Shown here piece after piece: positions 1-8,204 of a DNA stretch of 64,000 nt. Positions within the stretch are counted from its first letter, which is position 1; each line of letters begins with the position of its first letter. Origin of the DNA: Aeromicrobium marinum DSM 15272 (lineage in GTDB: Bacteria > Actinomycetota > Actinomycetes > Propionibacteriales > Nocardioidaceae). Where the stretch lies: assembly GCF_000160775.2 (NCBI RefSeq), contig NZ_CM001024.1:1840019-1904018 (forward strand). Direction: 5' to 3'. Below the pieces are notes generated by a model, which was not told where the DNA came from, did not search any database, and worked only from the letters and a program-made list of their open reading frames with translations. The translations under genes and the position numbers were made by a program.

Positions 1-90
1 TCCCAGACCGGCCGCGGCGAGGACCAGCAGCCGCCACGCCCACTGCGTCGCGACGTCGATCCCGACCGGAACCTCGTACCGCCCGTTCAT
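1..90 (-). CDS. N-terminal fragment of a putative AI-2E family transporter (cut by window edge)
   Basis: Only the first 30 residues are present; the gene runs off the left edge. The peptide starts MNGRYEVPVGID and then enters a hydrophobic stretch (WAWRLLVLAAAG), the usual beginning of actinobacterial AI-2E family (TqsA/YdiK-like) permeases. A TAGGGT -10-like hexamer lies at 112-117 on the minus strand. The family call rests on the resemblance of this short peptide only. Confidence 0.45.
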   Translation of the reverse strand, partial: MNGRYEVPVGIDVATQWAWRLLVLAAAGLG

Positions 91-180
91 GCCTCTGTCC
101 CCATGCGCCCGACCCTACCGGCGGAACAGATCGGTCCCCGCCGGTGTTGACGCAGCGGTCACCCCCCGAAAGGACCCGCC

Positions 181-816
181 GTGATCTTCCCGTTCAAGAA
201 GACCGACCTGCCCACCGCCGACGACGCCCTCAAGGGCCGCGCGGAGCGCCCCCACCGGGTGGGCGACCGGCACCTGGTGACCGGCAACCCGATCGAGTCC
301 GACGTTCCCGACGGCTTCGAGGTCGTCGTGGTCGGCCTGGGCTGCTTCTGGGGTGAGGAGAAGACGTTCTGGGAGCTGCCGGGGGTCTGGTCGACCTCGG
401 TGGGCTACGCCGGCGGCTTCACCCCCCATCCGACGTACGAGGAGGTGTGCTCGGGGCGGACGGGGCACGCCGAGGTCGTCCGGGTCGTCTTCGACCCGGC
501 CGTCCTGCCGTTCTCGGAGGTGCTGAGGACCTTCTGGGAGAACCACGACCCGACCCAGGGGATGCGGCAGGGCAACGACCGCGGGTCGCAGTACCGGTCG
601 GTCCTGTTCACCACCACCGACGAGCAGCAGGCGGCGGCCGAGGAGTCCCGGGAGCGCTACCAGGAGCGGATGACCGCCGCCGGCTACGGCAAGATCACCA
701 CCCAGATCGCTCCCCTCGGTGACTACTACTACGCCGAGGAGTACCACCAGCAGTACCTGGTCAAGAACCCGTTCGGCTACTGCCCCTTGCACGCCACCGG
801 CGTCACGTATGGCTGA
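181..816 (+). CDS. msrA: Peptide-methionine (S)-S-oxide reductase MsrA
   Basis: MsrA reduces methionine-S-sulfoxide in oxidised proteins back to methionine, using thioredoxin. The 211-residue protein has the family length. The catalytic GCFWG motif lies at residues 54-58 (Cys55 nucleophile), a [17 protein letters not shown] block at 84-100, and the C-terminal GYCPLHATG segment supplies a resolving Cys201. The GTG start is chosen because a good GAAAGGA ribosome site lies just before it. The stop overlaps the start of the following transporter by 8 bp, so the two are probably co-transcribed. Confidence 0.97.
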   Translation: MIFPFKKTDLPTADDALKGRAERPHRVGDRHLVTGNPIESDVPDGFEVVVVGLGCFWGEEKTFWELPGVWSTSVGYAGGFTPHPTYEEVCSGRTGHAEVVRVVFDPAVLPFSEVLRTFWENHDPTQGMRQGNDRGSQYRSVLFTTTDEQQAAAEESRERYQERMTAAGYGKITTQIAPLGDYYYAEEYHQQYLVKNPFGYCPLHATGVTYG

Positions 817-2071
817 GACCTACGTCCCGCGGGTCGCCACCGCACCCACCGGCCCCGTCCAGCGGTGGGCCTACCCCACGCTCCTGCTGCTGCTCGGCAC
901 GGCGCTCGGGGTCTCGACGGTGCCGGCACCCCTGTACGGCGTCTACATGAGCGAGTGGGGGCTCGCGCCCGTGACCACGACGGTGGTGTTCGCGGCCTAC
1001 GCCTTCGCGGCGCTGGCCGCCGTGCTGTTCTCCGGAGCGATCACCGACCGGTTCGGTCGCAAGCCGGTCATCTCCGTGGCCGTCGTCGGGATGCTCGCGG
1101 GTCTGGCCGTCTTCGCCGCGGCACCGGCCGTCCCCGACGAGCTGCGCGTCCCCGTCCTGGTCCTGGCCAGGGTGCTGCACGGCGCCTCGGTCGGCGCCAG
1201 CGTCGTGGCGATCTCGGCCGCGCTGCTCGACCTGCGCCCCGAGCTGGGCGCCCGCACCGGGCACCTCACCGGCATCGTGTTCAACATCGGCGTGACCCTC
1301 GCGATCCTCGGGGCCGCGGTGCTGGCCCAGTACGGTCCGGCCCCCTTGGTGCTGCCGTACGGCGTCATCGCGGTGCTGGTCGCCGGTCTGGGTGTCGCGC
1401 TGTGGCGCATGGAGGAGACCCACCACGGCCGGGGCAGCGTGCCGCTGCGCGTCGCGCGCCCGCGGATACCTGCCGCGATCACCACCGACTTCACCTTCTC
1501 CGCCCTGGGCGCGATGGCGTCCTGGTCGGTCCTCGGCGTGTTCCTGTCGCTGTTCCCGACGCTCGCGGCCGAGTCCACCGGCCTGCGCAACCTGGTCTTC
1601 GGCGGCGCCGTGGTGGCTGCGAGCAGCGGGGCCGCGGTCCTCAGCCAGATCGTCGCGGGCCAACGCACCGCTGCTCCCATGGCGGTCATCGGCGACGTGG
1701 GGACCGGCCTGTCGCTGTTGCTGGCGGTGCCGGCCCTGGCGATCGGCAACCCGTGGGCGGTGGCCGTGTCGGCCGTGCTCATCGGCTTCTTCTTCGGCCT
1801 GGCCTTCGGCTGCTCGCTGCGCCACCTGACGAACGTGGTGCCCGGGGAGAACCGCGGCGAGGTCATGTCGGCGTTCTACGTCTGCGCCTACGGGGCGATG
1901 GCCGTGCCCACGATCCTGGCGGGCGCGGCGGCCACCCGCTGGGGCATCGCCGACGTCTTCGGCCCGTTCGTGGCCGTGGTGGCGCTCGCCTGCCTCGTGG
2001 CGGCCACGCTCGGCTTCCGGATCCTGCGGCGTCAGCGTTCGCCGATCGCGAACACCCTGATTTCTTCTTGA
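809..2071 (+). CDS. Major facilitator superfamily transporter
   Basis: This is a 420-residue inner-membrane permease with about twelve hydrophobic segments. The loop after the second helix reads DRFGRKPV, the conserved MFS A-motif region (GxxxDRxGRR), here at about residues 79-86. The ATG at 809 overlaps the msrA stop by 8 bp, which implies translational coupling. The substrate cannot be read from sequence; drug or sugar efflux are both possible. The open frame extends further upstream, but that part only shadows msrA. Confidence 0.9.
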   Translation: MAETYVPRVATAPTGPVQRWAYPTLLLLLGTALGVSTVPAPLYGVYMSEWGLAPVTTTVVFAAYAFAALAAVLFSGAITDRFGRKPVISVAVVGMLAGLAVFAAAPAVPDELRVPVLVLARVLHGASVGASVVAISAALLDLRPELGARTGHLTGIVFNIGVTLAILGAAVLAQYGPAPLVLPYGVIAVLVAGLGVALWRMEETHHGRGSVPLRVARPRIPAAITTDFTFSALGAMASWSVLGVFLSLFPTLAAESTGLRNLVFGGAVVAASSGAAVLSQIVAGQRTAAPMAVIGDVGTGLSLLLAVPALAIGNPWAVAVSAVLIGFFFGLAFGCSLRHLTNVVPGENRGEVMSAFYVCAYGAMAVPTILAGAAATRWGIADVFGPFVAVVALACLVAATLGFRILRRQRSPIANTLISS

Positions 2072-2079
2072 TCACATAA

Positions 2080-2100
2080 GTTGAGTCAGGCAGACTCAAG
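2080..2100. promoter_or_regulatory. HAIR-type HspR operator before hsp20
   Basis: The sequence reads TTGAGT, a 7-nt spacer, then ACTCAAG. This matches the HspR-associated inverted repeat consensus CTTGAGT-N7-ACTCAAG except for the first base. It lies 54 bp before the Hsp20 start codon. HspR represses chaperone genes through such sites in actinobacteria, including a small heat-shock protein gene in mycobacteria. That HspR binds here is inference. Confidence 0.85.
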
Positions 2101-2153
2101 GTGTGAGAGGTTCGCCGGCCGCGGTGGCCGGCGACGAGTCATCAGGAGGAACC

Positions 2154-2600
2154 ATGTCCACGCTGTCCGTCCGTTCCCGTCGTGACCCCCTGTTCGCCGA
2201 GTTCGACGCGCTCGTCCGCTCGACGATCGCTCCCGCCGCCCGTGAGCGGCTGGACTTCACCCCGGCTGCGGAGTCCGTCCGTGACGGCGACGACGTCGTG
2301 CTCCGGATGGACCTGCCCGGCATCGACCCCGGCGAGGTCTCGGTCGAGGTCGTGACCGGCCGCCTCGTGGTCAGTGGCGAGCGGGTCGACCAGCGGGCCG
2401 ACGGCGACGCCACCAGCACCATCAGCGAGGTCCGGTACGGGGCGTTCAAGCGGTCTTTCGGTCTGCCGTCGCACCTGGGACCCGATGCGGTGAGCGCCGC
2501 CTACGACCGCGGCGTGCTGAGCATCCGGGTCGCCGGCGTGTACGCCGGCACCGAGCCGACGCGCATCACCGTCGCCGACGGAGCCGGCTCGACCGAGTGA
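2154..2600 (+). CDS. Hsp20 (alpha-crystallin family) small heat-shock protein
   Basis: This is an ATP-independent cytoplasmic holdase that binds unfolding proteins during stress. The 148-residue protein has an alpha-crystallin domain at about 35-130, beginning with FTPAAESVRDGDDVVLRMDL and containing the GVLSIRV strand near its end. A strong AGGAGGA site precedes the ATG. The HAIR element upstream predicts heat induction through HspR, and a strong hairpin follows the stop, so the gene looks monocistronic. Confidence 0.95.
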   Translation: MSTLSVRSRRDPLFAEFDALVRSTIAPAARERLDFTPAAESVRDGDDVVLRMDLPGIDPGEVSVEVVTGRLVVSGERVDQRADGDATSTISEVRYGAFKRSFGLPSHLGPDAVSAAYDRGVLSIRVAGVYAGTEPTRITVADGAGSTE

Positions 2601-2606
2601 GGTCCG

Positions 2607-2652
2607 CGGCGAGGCCCGCCCCGTCCCGCCACCGGGAGGGCGGGCCTCGCCG
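2607..2652 (+). terminator. Intrinsic-terminator-like hairpin after hsp20
   Basis: A perfect 14-bp stem (2607-2620 with 2639-2652, core GGCGAGGCCCGCC) closes an 18-nt loop just after the Hsp20 stop. It has no T-run, as is usual for GC-rich actinobacterial terminators. Confidence 0.7.
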
Positions 2653-2694
2653 TGGGTCACCCAGCTGTCCGAGCCGTCACCTACCGTGGACGCC

Positions 2695-3135
2695 ATGGAC
2701 CAACGGATGAGCGTCGTGACCCTCGGGGTGGACGACCTCGACCGCGCCCGCACCTTCTACGAACGCGGTCTGGGGTGGCGCCGCGGCAACGTCGAGGACG
2801 AGGTCGCCTTCTACCAGCTCCCCGGCTTCGTCGTCGCCCTGTGGAGCCGCGACGAGCAGGCTGCCGACGCGGGTCTCCCGGTCAGGCCCCGCGACGAGGT
2901 CGGGACCTCGTGCGGGGGGATCACCCTGGCCCAGAACCAGCCCGATCCGGCCACGGTCGACGCGGTGGTGGCCGAGGTGGTCGCCGCCGGCGGCCGCGTC
3001 ACCCGGGCCGCGGCTCCCACGTCCTGGGGTGGCTACTCGGCCTACGTGTCCGACCCGGACGGGCACGTCTGGGAGATCGCGTTCAACCCGGCCTGGCACG
3101 TCGACTCCGACGGCGGGACCTCGCTGGGCTCCTGA
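2695..3135 (+). CDS. VOC superfamily (glyoxalase/bleomycin-resistance type) protein
   Basis: This 146-residue protein is a single glyoxalase-fold unit. It opens with the MSVVTLGVDDLDRARTFYERGLGW signature strand-helix and closes with SDPDGHVWEIAFNP, the second metal-ligand region (Glu in WEI). Members are metal-dependent enzymes or drug-binding proteins; the substrate is unknown. The ATG at 2695 is preferred over the GTG at 2686 because TACCGT at 2682-2687 would place a leaderless transcript start on it. The last 94 bp overlap the oppositely oriented P450 gene. Confidence 0.88.
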   Translation: MDQRMSVVTLGVDDLDRARTFYERGLGWRRGNVEDEVAFYQLPGFVVALWSRDEQAADAGLPVRPRDEVGTSCGGITLAQNQPDPATVDAVVAEVVAAGGRVTRAAAPTSWGGYSAYVSDPDGHVWEIAFNPAWHVDSDGGTSLGS

Positions 3136-4559
3136 TCGTCCTCGGCGGGGCCGCCGGTGAGGGCAGCGGGGGTCCGGGGCGTCAGCGTGAGCTCGAACCC
3201 CTCGGGCATGATCGTCAACCGCTCACTGACGTCCAGCACGTAGCCGGGGTCACCGGACAGGTCGTACCGGTGCAGCAGCCGCGCCAGCACGAGGATCGAC
3301 TCGTGCAGCGCGAACTGACGGCCGATGCAGGCCCGCTCCCCCGTGCCGAACGGCTTGTACGTGTGCGCCGGGCGCGCCCGCGACCGTTCGGGCAGGAACC
3401 GGTCGGGGTCGAACTCCTCGGCGTCCTCGCCCCACACCTCGGGGTCACGGTGCATCGCCGGCAGCATCACGATGGCCCAGTCGCCGGGGCGCATGGTGTG
3501 CCCGGAGGACAGCGTCACCTCCTCGCGCGGCCCACGCCCGAACGCCGGAGCCGTCGGCCACAGGCGCAGGGCCTCGTCGAGCACGCGGCGCAGGTACCGG
3601 AACTTGGCCACCTGCTCGAACTCGGGCACGGCGTCGGGGTCCGGCCCCAGGATCTCGTCGGTCTCGGCCTGGGCCCGCGCGAGGATCTCGGGATGCCGCG
3701 CGAGGTAGTACAGCGCGAACGACAGGGCGCCCGAGGTGGTCTCGTGGCCGGCCACCAGGAAGGTGAGGATCTGGAAGCGGATGTTGAGGTCGTCGAGCCG
3801 CTCGCCGGTCTCAGGATGCGGGGTCTGCAGCATGATGCCGAGCAGATCGTGGTCGGAGGCCGGACCCGCCCTGCGCTCGGCGACGACCCCGTCGATGAGG
3901 TCGTCGACGTACGCCTGGTGAGGGGCGTTGCGCCGACGCAGACGCCGCTTGATCAGCGCGCCCCCGGGGGCGGTGTCCAGGGTGGCCAGCCGCTGGGCCG
4001 TGCGGAGCGCGGAGATCATGGCCGGCACGAACGGGTGCACCTCGGTGCTGGTGAACGAACCGAAGTCCTTGCTGAACGCGGCCCGTGACAGCGTCTCCAT
4101 GGTCAGCTTCGTCATGTCGCGAGAGACGTCGACCGGACCCTCCTGGTGGTCCCAGTAGGCGAACAGCTCGTCGAGCGTCTCCACCATGATCGGGTGGTAG
4201 GACTGCATCGCCGGACGCGTGAACGCCGGACGCAGCAGGTCGTGGGCCAGCCCCCAGTTGCGCTCCTCGGTGAACGCCGTGAACAAGCCGTCGCCCGCGA
4301 ACTCGCGCAGCGAGGTCAGGGCCGGCGGCAGGTCCTTGCCGAACCGGGACTCGTCGCACAGCTCGGCCCCGAGTCGGGCGCCGGCGACGAACACGAACTT
4401 CTGGTCGAAGACCTGGAACTCGAAGATCTCTCCCAACGTCCGGGCGTGCTGCAGCATCGACATCAACGGCCGGGACGGGTCGACGCTCCGGACGTCACCG
4501 ACGAACCGCAGGCGGCCCGGCGGGTGCGGGAAGGTCTGTCCGGACCAGTCGTTGCGCAT
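3042..4559 (-). CDS. Cytochrome P450, CYP102 (BM3)-like heme domain without reductase
   Basis: This is a heme monooxygenase of 505 residues. The I-helix AGHETTS is at 270-276, ExxR is EALR at 329-332, and the heme loop FGTGERACIG at 404-413 gives ligand Cys411. Stretches such as ALRLWPTAPAF and ACIGRQFALHE closely resemble the heme domain of self-sufficient CYP102 fatty-acid hydroxylases. Those carry a fused diflavin reductase, while this protein stops about 44 residues after the core. No reductase gene is nearby, so it must use separate redox partners. It follows the SDR gene by 16 bp. The C-terminal tail lies antisense to the VOC gene. Confidence 0.93.
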   Translation of the reverse strand: MRNDWSGQTFPHPPGRLRFVGDVRSVDPSRPLMSMLQHARTLGEIFEFQVFDQKFVFVAGARLGAELCDESRFGKDLPPALTSLREFAGDGLFTAFTEERNWGLAHDLLRPAFTRPAMQSYHPIMVETLDELFAYWDHQEGPVDVSRDMTKLTMETLSRAAFSKDFGSFTSTEVHPFVPAMISALRTAQRLATLDTAPGGALIKRRLRRRNAPHQAYVDDLIDGVVAERRAGPASDHDLLGIMLQTPHPETGERLDDLNIRFQILTFLVAGHETTSGALSFALYYLARHPEILARAQAETDEILGPDPDAVPEFEQVAKFRYLRRVLDEALRLWPTAPAFGRGPREEVTLSSGHTMRPGDWAIVMLPAMHRDPEVWGEDAEEFDPDRFLPERSRARPAHTYKPFGTGERACIGRQFALHESILVLARLLHRYDLSGDPGYVLDVSERLTIMPEGFELTLTPRTPAALTGGPAEDDQEPSEVPPSESTCQAGLNAISQTCPSGSDT

Positions 4560-4575
4560 CGCCGACCCGCCGGCC

Positions 4576-5403
4576 TCAGAGCCCGGTGCGACCGGCGAAG
4601 AAGCGGACCAGACTCTGGTAGCGCGGTCCGGCGGCCCGCACCATCAGGTCGAGCACCTTGGCGTCGGGACCGATCAGCACGCGGACCTTGCCCTTCTCGA
4701 CCCCGTCGAGGATCACCTCGGCCGCCTTCGCCGCGGTGGTGCGGGTGAGGTGCTTGTCGAAGAGGTTCGACATGCGCTGCAGGTCCTCCGAGCGGGTCTG
4801 CACGGCCGTGGAGTTGCGGACGATGTTGGTCTTGATGCCACCGGGGTGCACGCAGGTGACCTTGACCGGCTTGCCCGACATGCGCATCTCCATCGCGAGC
4901 GCCTCGGTGAAGCCGCGGACGGCGAACTTGGCCGCGTTGTACGCGCCCTGCGACGGGACGCCGAACAGTCCGAAGATGCTGGAGATGTTGACGACGTGGC
5001 CGTCCCCGGACGCCTCGAGGTGCGGAAGGAACGCCTTGGTGCCGTTGACGACGCCCCAGAAGTCGACGTCCATGACCCGCTCGATGTCCTTGAACGGCGT
5101 CTCGTCGGTGTTGCCGAAGTAGGCGATGCCGGCGTTGTTGATGACCAGGTTCACCCGCCCGAAGTGCTCGACCACGCTGTCGGCGTAGGTCATGACCAAC
5201 TCGCGCTGGCTGACGTCGAGCACGTCGCTGCGGACGTCGCCGCCCAGCCCACGCACGAGCGCCTCGGTCTCGTCCAGACCCCTGACGTCGACGTCGCTGA
5301 TGGCGACCCGGGCGCCGCGACGGGCCAGCTCGAGCGCAAGGGCGCGGCCGATGCCCGACCCGGCGCCCGTGACCACGGCGACCTTGTTCGTGAAGTGACC
5401 CAT
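4576..5403 (-). CDS. Short-chain dehydrogenase/reductase (SDR)
   Basis: This 275-residue NAD(P)-dependent oxidoreductase of the classical SDR family has the cofactor motif TGAGSGIG at 12-19, NNAG at 89-92 and the catalytic Ser142, Tyr155 and Lys159 (YNAAK). It is the first gene of a two-gene unit with the P450, suggesting that one oxidises the product of the other, perhaps a lipid or steroid-like alcohol. Two overlapping palindromes sit just upstream. The substrate is not predictable. Confidence 0.92.
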   Translation of the reverse strand: MGHFTNKVAVVTGAGSGIGRALALELARRGARVAISDVDVRGLDETEALVRGLGGDVRSDVLDVSQRELVMTYADSVVEHFGRVNLVINNAGIAYFGNTDETPFKDIERVMDVDFWGVVNGTKAFLPHLEASGDGHVVNISSIFGLFGVPSQGAYNAAKFAVRGFTEALAMEMRMSGKPVKVTCVHPGGIKTNIVRNSTAVQTRSEDLQRMSNLFDKHLTRTTAAKAAEVILDGVEKGKVRVLIGPDAKVLDLMVRAAGPRYQSLVRFFAGRTGL

Positions 5404-5422
5404 GCTGGCTCCCGTCCATTCC

Positions 5423-5449
5423 GATACCGACGGTATCTCGATACGAGAT
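5423..5449. promoter_or_regulatory. Two overlapping palindromes before the SDR-P450 unit
   Basis: GATACCG-A-CGGTATC (5423-5437) is a perfect 15-bp palindrome. It overlaps ATCTCG-ATA-CGAGAT (5435-5449), a second perfect inverted repeat. Both lie 20-46 bp before the SDR start. The size and symmetry suit a TetR-family repressor dimer or pair of dimers; no such regulator gene is adjacent. Confidence 0.6.
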
Positions 5450-5513
5450 CGTACGCCGTGGGGCGACGTCGTGTGAAGGGGGTCACGCCGTGGCGTGGCT
5501 CACCCCTGCCCGG

Positions 5514-6410
5514 CTACCGCCGGCGCCGGGGGGTCAGCCGCACACCCGGTAGCGGCGGGGCCGGGATGAAGCGGTCGTCGTGGCCCTCGACGTGGCCGAA
5601 GCGTCCGGCCGTGGGAGCGGACTCCCAGTCGGCGCGAGCCGCCTCGATCTCGTCGTGGCTGCGGCCGATGAAGTTCCACCACATCACCAGGTCCTCGTCG
5701 AACGGCTCACCGCCGATCAGCAGGACCCGGCCGCCGCCGGCGGCGACCCGGACCTGCTCGGCGCCGACCGGCAGGTACCGCAGGTCCCGGTGCTGCACCG
5801 TGACGCCGTCGACCTCGACCGGACCGTCGACCGCCAGGAGCGCGTGCTCGAAGGTCGGCTCCAGGTCGAGCTGCGCCTCCTCGACGACCAGCTGTGCGCC
5901 GACCATCGGGGTGTGCACCGTGGCCGGCGAGGTCACGCCACCGAACGACCCCACGAACACGATCGCCTCCCACCCCGCGCCCGACGCCGCGGGGAGGTCC
6001 GGCAGGTGCTCGAAGTCGGGCGCCCCGTGGCGCCGGTGCTCCGGCAGCGCGACCCACAGCTGGACCCCGTGCATGGAGGTCGTGTCGGCACTGAACTCCG
6101 AGTGGGAGACCCCGGCTCCGGACGTCATCAGGTTGAGCTCCCCGGGGCGCAGCACCACGTCGCTCCCGAGGCTGTCGCGGTGCCGGATCAGGCCGGCCAG
6201 CGGCCAGGTGACGGTCTGCAGTCCCGTGTGCGGGTGCGGCAGCACCTCCATGCGCGCGTCGGTGGGACCGAAGTGGTCGACGAAGCACCAGGCGCCCACG
6301 GTGGGCAGGTCGCGGTACGGCAGCGTCCGGTGGACCGTGAGCCCGCGGACACCGCCGAGCGGCACGTCGCGGGCGTCCAGCGTGACGGGCCCGGAGGAGG
6401 TGGGGGTCAT
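5514..6410 (-). CDS. Pirin family cupin protein
   Basis: Pirins are double-cupin metal proteins; bacterial members act as quercetinases or as modulators of other proteins. The N-terminal cupin carries the family metal ligands His59 and His61 (HPHTG) and His103 and Glu105 (SGAGVSHSE). A second cupin ends in the C-terminal GEPFDEDLVMWWNF segment typical of the family. At 298 residues the length is normal. The start overlaps the stop of the upstream phosphatase by 4 bp, so the pair is translationally coupled. Confidence 0.93.
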   Translation of the reverse strand: MTPTSSGPVTLDARDVPLGGVRGLTVHRTLPYRDLPTVGAWCFVDHFGPTDARMEVLPHPHTGLQTVTWPLAGLIRHRDSLGSDVVLRPGELNLMTSGAGVSHSEFSADTTSMHGVQLWVALPEHRRHGAPDFEHLPDLPAASGAGWEAIVFVGSFGGVTSPATVHTPMVGAQLVVEEAQLDLEPTFEHALLAVDGPVEVDGVTVQHRDLRYLPVGAEQVRVAAGGGRVLLIGGEPFDEDLVMWWNFIGRSHDEIEAARADWESAPTAGRFGHVEGHDDRFIPAPPLPGVRLTPRRRR

Positions 6411-7108
6411 GCCTCCATGGTGTCACCGAGCAGGTGGGTGCGGAGGCGCAGCAGGTCGTCGCTCCCGCCCCCCGCGTCGCGGAACCATCCGTGCACCCCG
6501 TGCGGGTGGGAGTCCCACACGTCCAGCACCGCGAGGATCGCCGCGACGGGAACGGTGAAGAACTCCGCCGGCAGGTGCACCCGGTGCTCGGCACCGGGAC
6601 TGGCCTCCAGCCGGGCGTGGATCGCGTCGAGGTGCAGCTCGGTCGCCAGGTAGTCGGCCACCACGGCCTCGCGGGGGGTGCCGACGAGACTCAGCATCAG
6701 CGCGACCGCGACACCGGTGCGGTCCTTGCCGGCCGCGCAGTGCACCAGCGCCGGGCCCTCGGAGTCCGCCACGGCGCGCACGACGTCGACGAGCCGGTCG
6801 GCGGCGGTGTCGAGCACGACGCCGTACATCTCCGACAGCGTCGCGGCGATGCGAGCACCGGGTCGCAGCGCGGCGAGGAGAGGAATGTTGACGACCGAGA
6901 CACCGGAGCCCGCGATCGGGTGATCGTGCTCGGTCTCCATGGCCGACCTGAGGTCGACGACCGTGGTCGGTGGCCAGAGGATCCCCGGCGGCGCCACGTC
7001 GTCGGCCCAGGGGGCGGCGCTCCGCAGCAGACGGGCCGGACGGATCGTCAGGCCGTCGGCGGCCGGGACGCCGCCGAGATCACGCAGGTTCGGGACGACG
7101 TCGGGCAC
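6407..7108 (-). CDS. Tyrosine-protein phosphatase (PtpB/SIW14-like)
   Basis: This 233-residue protein carries the P-loop HCAAGKDRTG at 123-132, with nucleophile Cys124 and Arg130. The start NLRDLGGVPAADG and the lysine in the P-loop are typical of the PtpB-type atypical phosphatases that act on phosphotyrosine or phosphoinositides. It is the first gene of a coupled pair with the pirin gene. The physiological substrate is unknown. Confidence 0.9.
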   Translation of the reverse strand: MPDVVPNLRDLGGVPAADGLTIRPARLLRSAAPWADDVAPPGILWPPTTVVDLRSAMETEHDHPIAGSGVSVVNIPLLAALRPGARIAATLSEMYGVVLDTAADRLVDVVRAVADSEGPALVHCAAGKDRTGVAVALMLSLVGTPREAVVADYLATELHLDAIHARLEASPGAEHRVHLPAEFFTVPVAAILAVLDVWDSHPHGVHGWFRDAGGGSDDLLRLRTHLLGDTMEA

Positions 7109-7213
7109 GGCACCATCCTAGGCGGAGGCTCCCACCGTCGGCTCGGTGCGGCCGGGGGCGGCGTCAGCACGGCCGACCTCAGGGGCCACGCCCAACCCAC
7201 CTACGCTGGTGCC

Positions 7214-8122
7214 ATGGGGATGAGGCGCAAGATCGCGACGGCGACCGCTGTCGGGACCGTCGCCACCGTCGGTACGACGGCCGGCTTCCTGTTCGGCGAG
7301 ACGGTCCTCGCGCGCCGGCTCATCGGGGTCACCGACGCCCGCCCACCCTCCCCCGACGGCCTCTACGGGGACGACCAGCCGGGCGAGACGATCCGGGCGG
7401 TCGTGCTCGGCGACTCCGCGGCGGTGGGCTACGGCATGCTCACCGCGCTCACCACCCCGCCGGCGCTGCTCGGCTACGGGCTCGCGCAACGCCTCGCCTC
7501 GCCGGTGCAGATGCACAGCGTGGCCGTCGTGGGTGCCGAGAGCTCGGACCTCGCCGAGCAGGTCGACCGCGCCCTGCCGCTGGCCGCGGACGTCGCCGTG
7601 ATCGTCATCGGGGCCAACGACGTGACCCACCTGAAGTCGGCGAGGGACGCGGCGTACGACCTCTCCCTGGCCGTGACCCGACTCGTGGAGGCCGGGACCG
7701 CCGTCGTCGTGGGCACCTGCCCGGACCTCGGCACGGTCCGCCCGATCAAGGAGCCGCTGCGGTCGGTCGCGCGCCTCTCCAGCCGCCGGCTGGCCCGCAA
7801 GCAGACCGTGGCGGCCGTCCAGGCGGGTGCGCGCACCGTCTCGCTCGGTGGTCTGCTGGGCCCCATCTTCATCCAGCACCACGAGCTGATGTTCGGCGAC
7901 GACCGGTTCCACCCCTCGGCGTCGGGCTACGCGAGCCTCGTCACGGCGCTGCTGTCGTCGGTCGCCGACGCCGTGCACGAACGTCGCAGCGAACCGGTCG
8001 AGGACGACGCCCCCAGCCAGGTCATGCCGGTCGACGAGGCGGCGGACCTCGCGACGCACCGCGACGGCACCGAGGTGCGCGGTGCCGGCCGCTGGGCCGG
8101 CGTCCTGCGCCGCCGGCGCTGA
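7214..8122 (+). CDS. SGNH/GDSL-family hydrolase, membrane-anchored
   Basis: This is a serine esterase-type hydrolase of 302 residues. Block I is LGDSAAVGYG with Ser68 in GDS (66-68), block III is GAND with Asn135, and block V DDRFHPS holds the catalytic Asp230 and His233. Residues 8-28 are hydrophobic and would act as a signal anchor, so the enzyme probably works outside the membrane. The ATG at 7214 is chosen because TACGCT at 7202-7207 gives a leaderless start. A highly charged C-terminal tail of about 60 residues has no clear function. Confidence 0.88.
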   Translation: MGMRRKIATATAVGTVATVGTTAGFLFGETVLARRLIGVTDARPPSPDGLYGDDQPGETIRAVVLGDSAAVGYGMLTALTTPPALLGYGLAQRLASPVQMHSVAVVGAESSDLAEQVDRALPLAADVAVIVIGANDVTHLKSARDAAYDLSLAVTRLVEAGTAVVVGTCPDLGTVRPIKEPLRSVARLSSRRLARKQTVAAVQAGARTVSLGGLLGPIFIQHHELMFGDDRFHPSASGYASLVTALLSSVADAVHERRSEPVEDDAPSQVMPVDEAADLATHRDGTEVRGAGRWAGVLRRRR

Positions 8123-8141
8123 GCCGTACCGCCGCACGACG

Positions 8142-8177
8142 ACGAACGGCCGGACCCCGAGGGGTCCGGCCGTTCGT
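8142..8177. terminator. Bidirectional terminator hairpin between SGNH and Bax1 genes
   Basis: A perfect 17-bp palindrome (arms 8142-8158 and 8161-8177, core CGGCCGGACCCC) lies between two convergent genes and can stop transcription from either side. Confidence 0.85.
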
Positions 8178-8204
8178 GCTGTCGTCCCGTGAGGGACGAG
8201 CGGA

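Noticed and set aside
3042..4559. Frameshifted CYP102 with a lost reductase frame downstream
   Set aside because: The sequence beyond the P450 stop is an intact VOC gene on the other strand with no flavodoxin or reductase motif in any frame.
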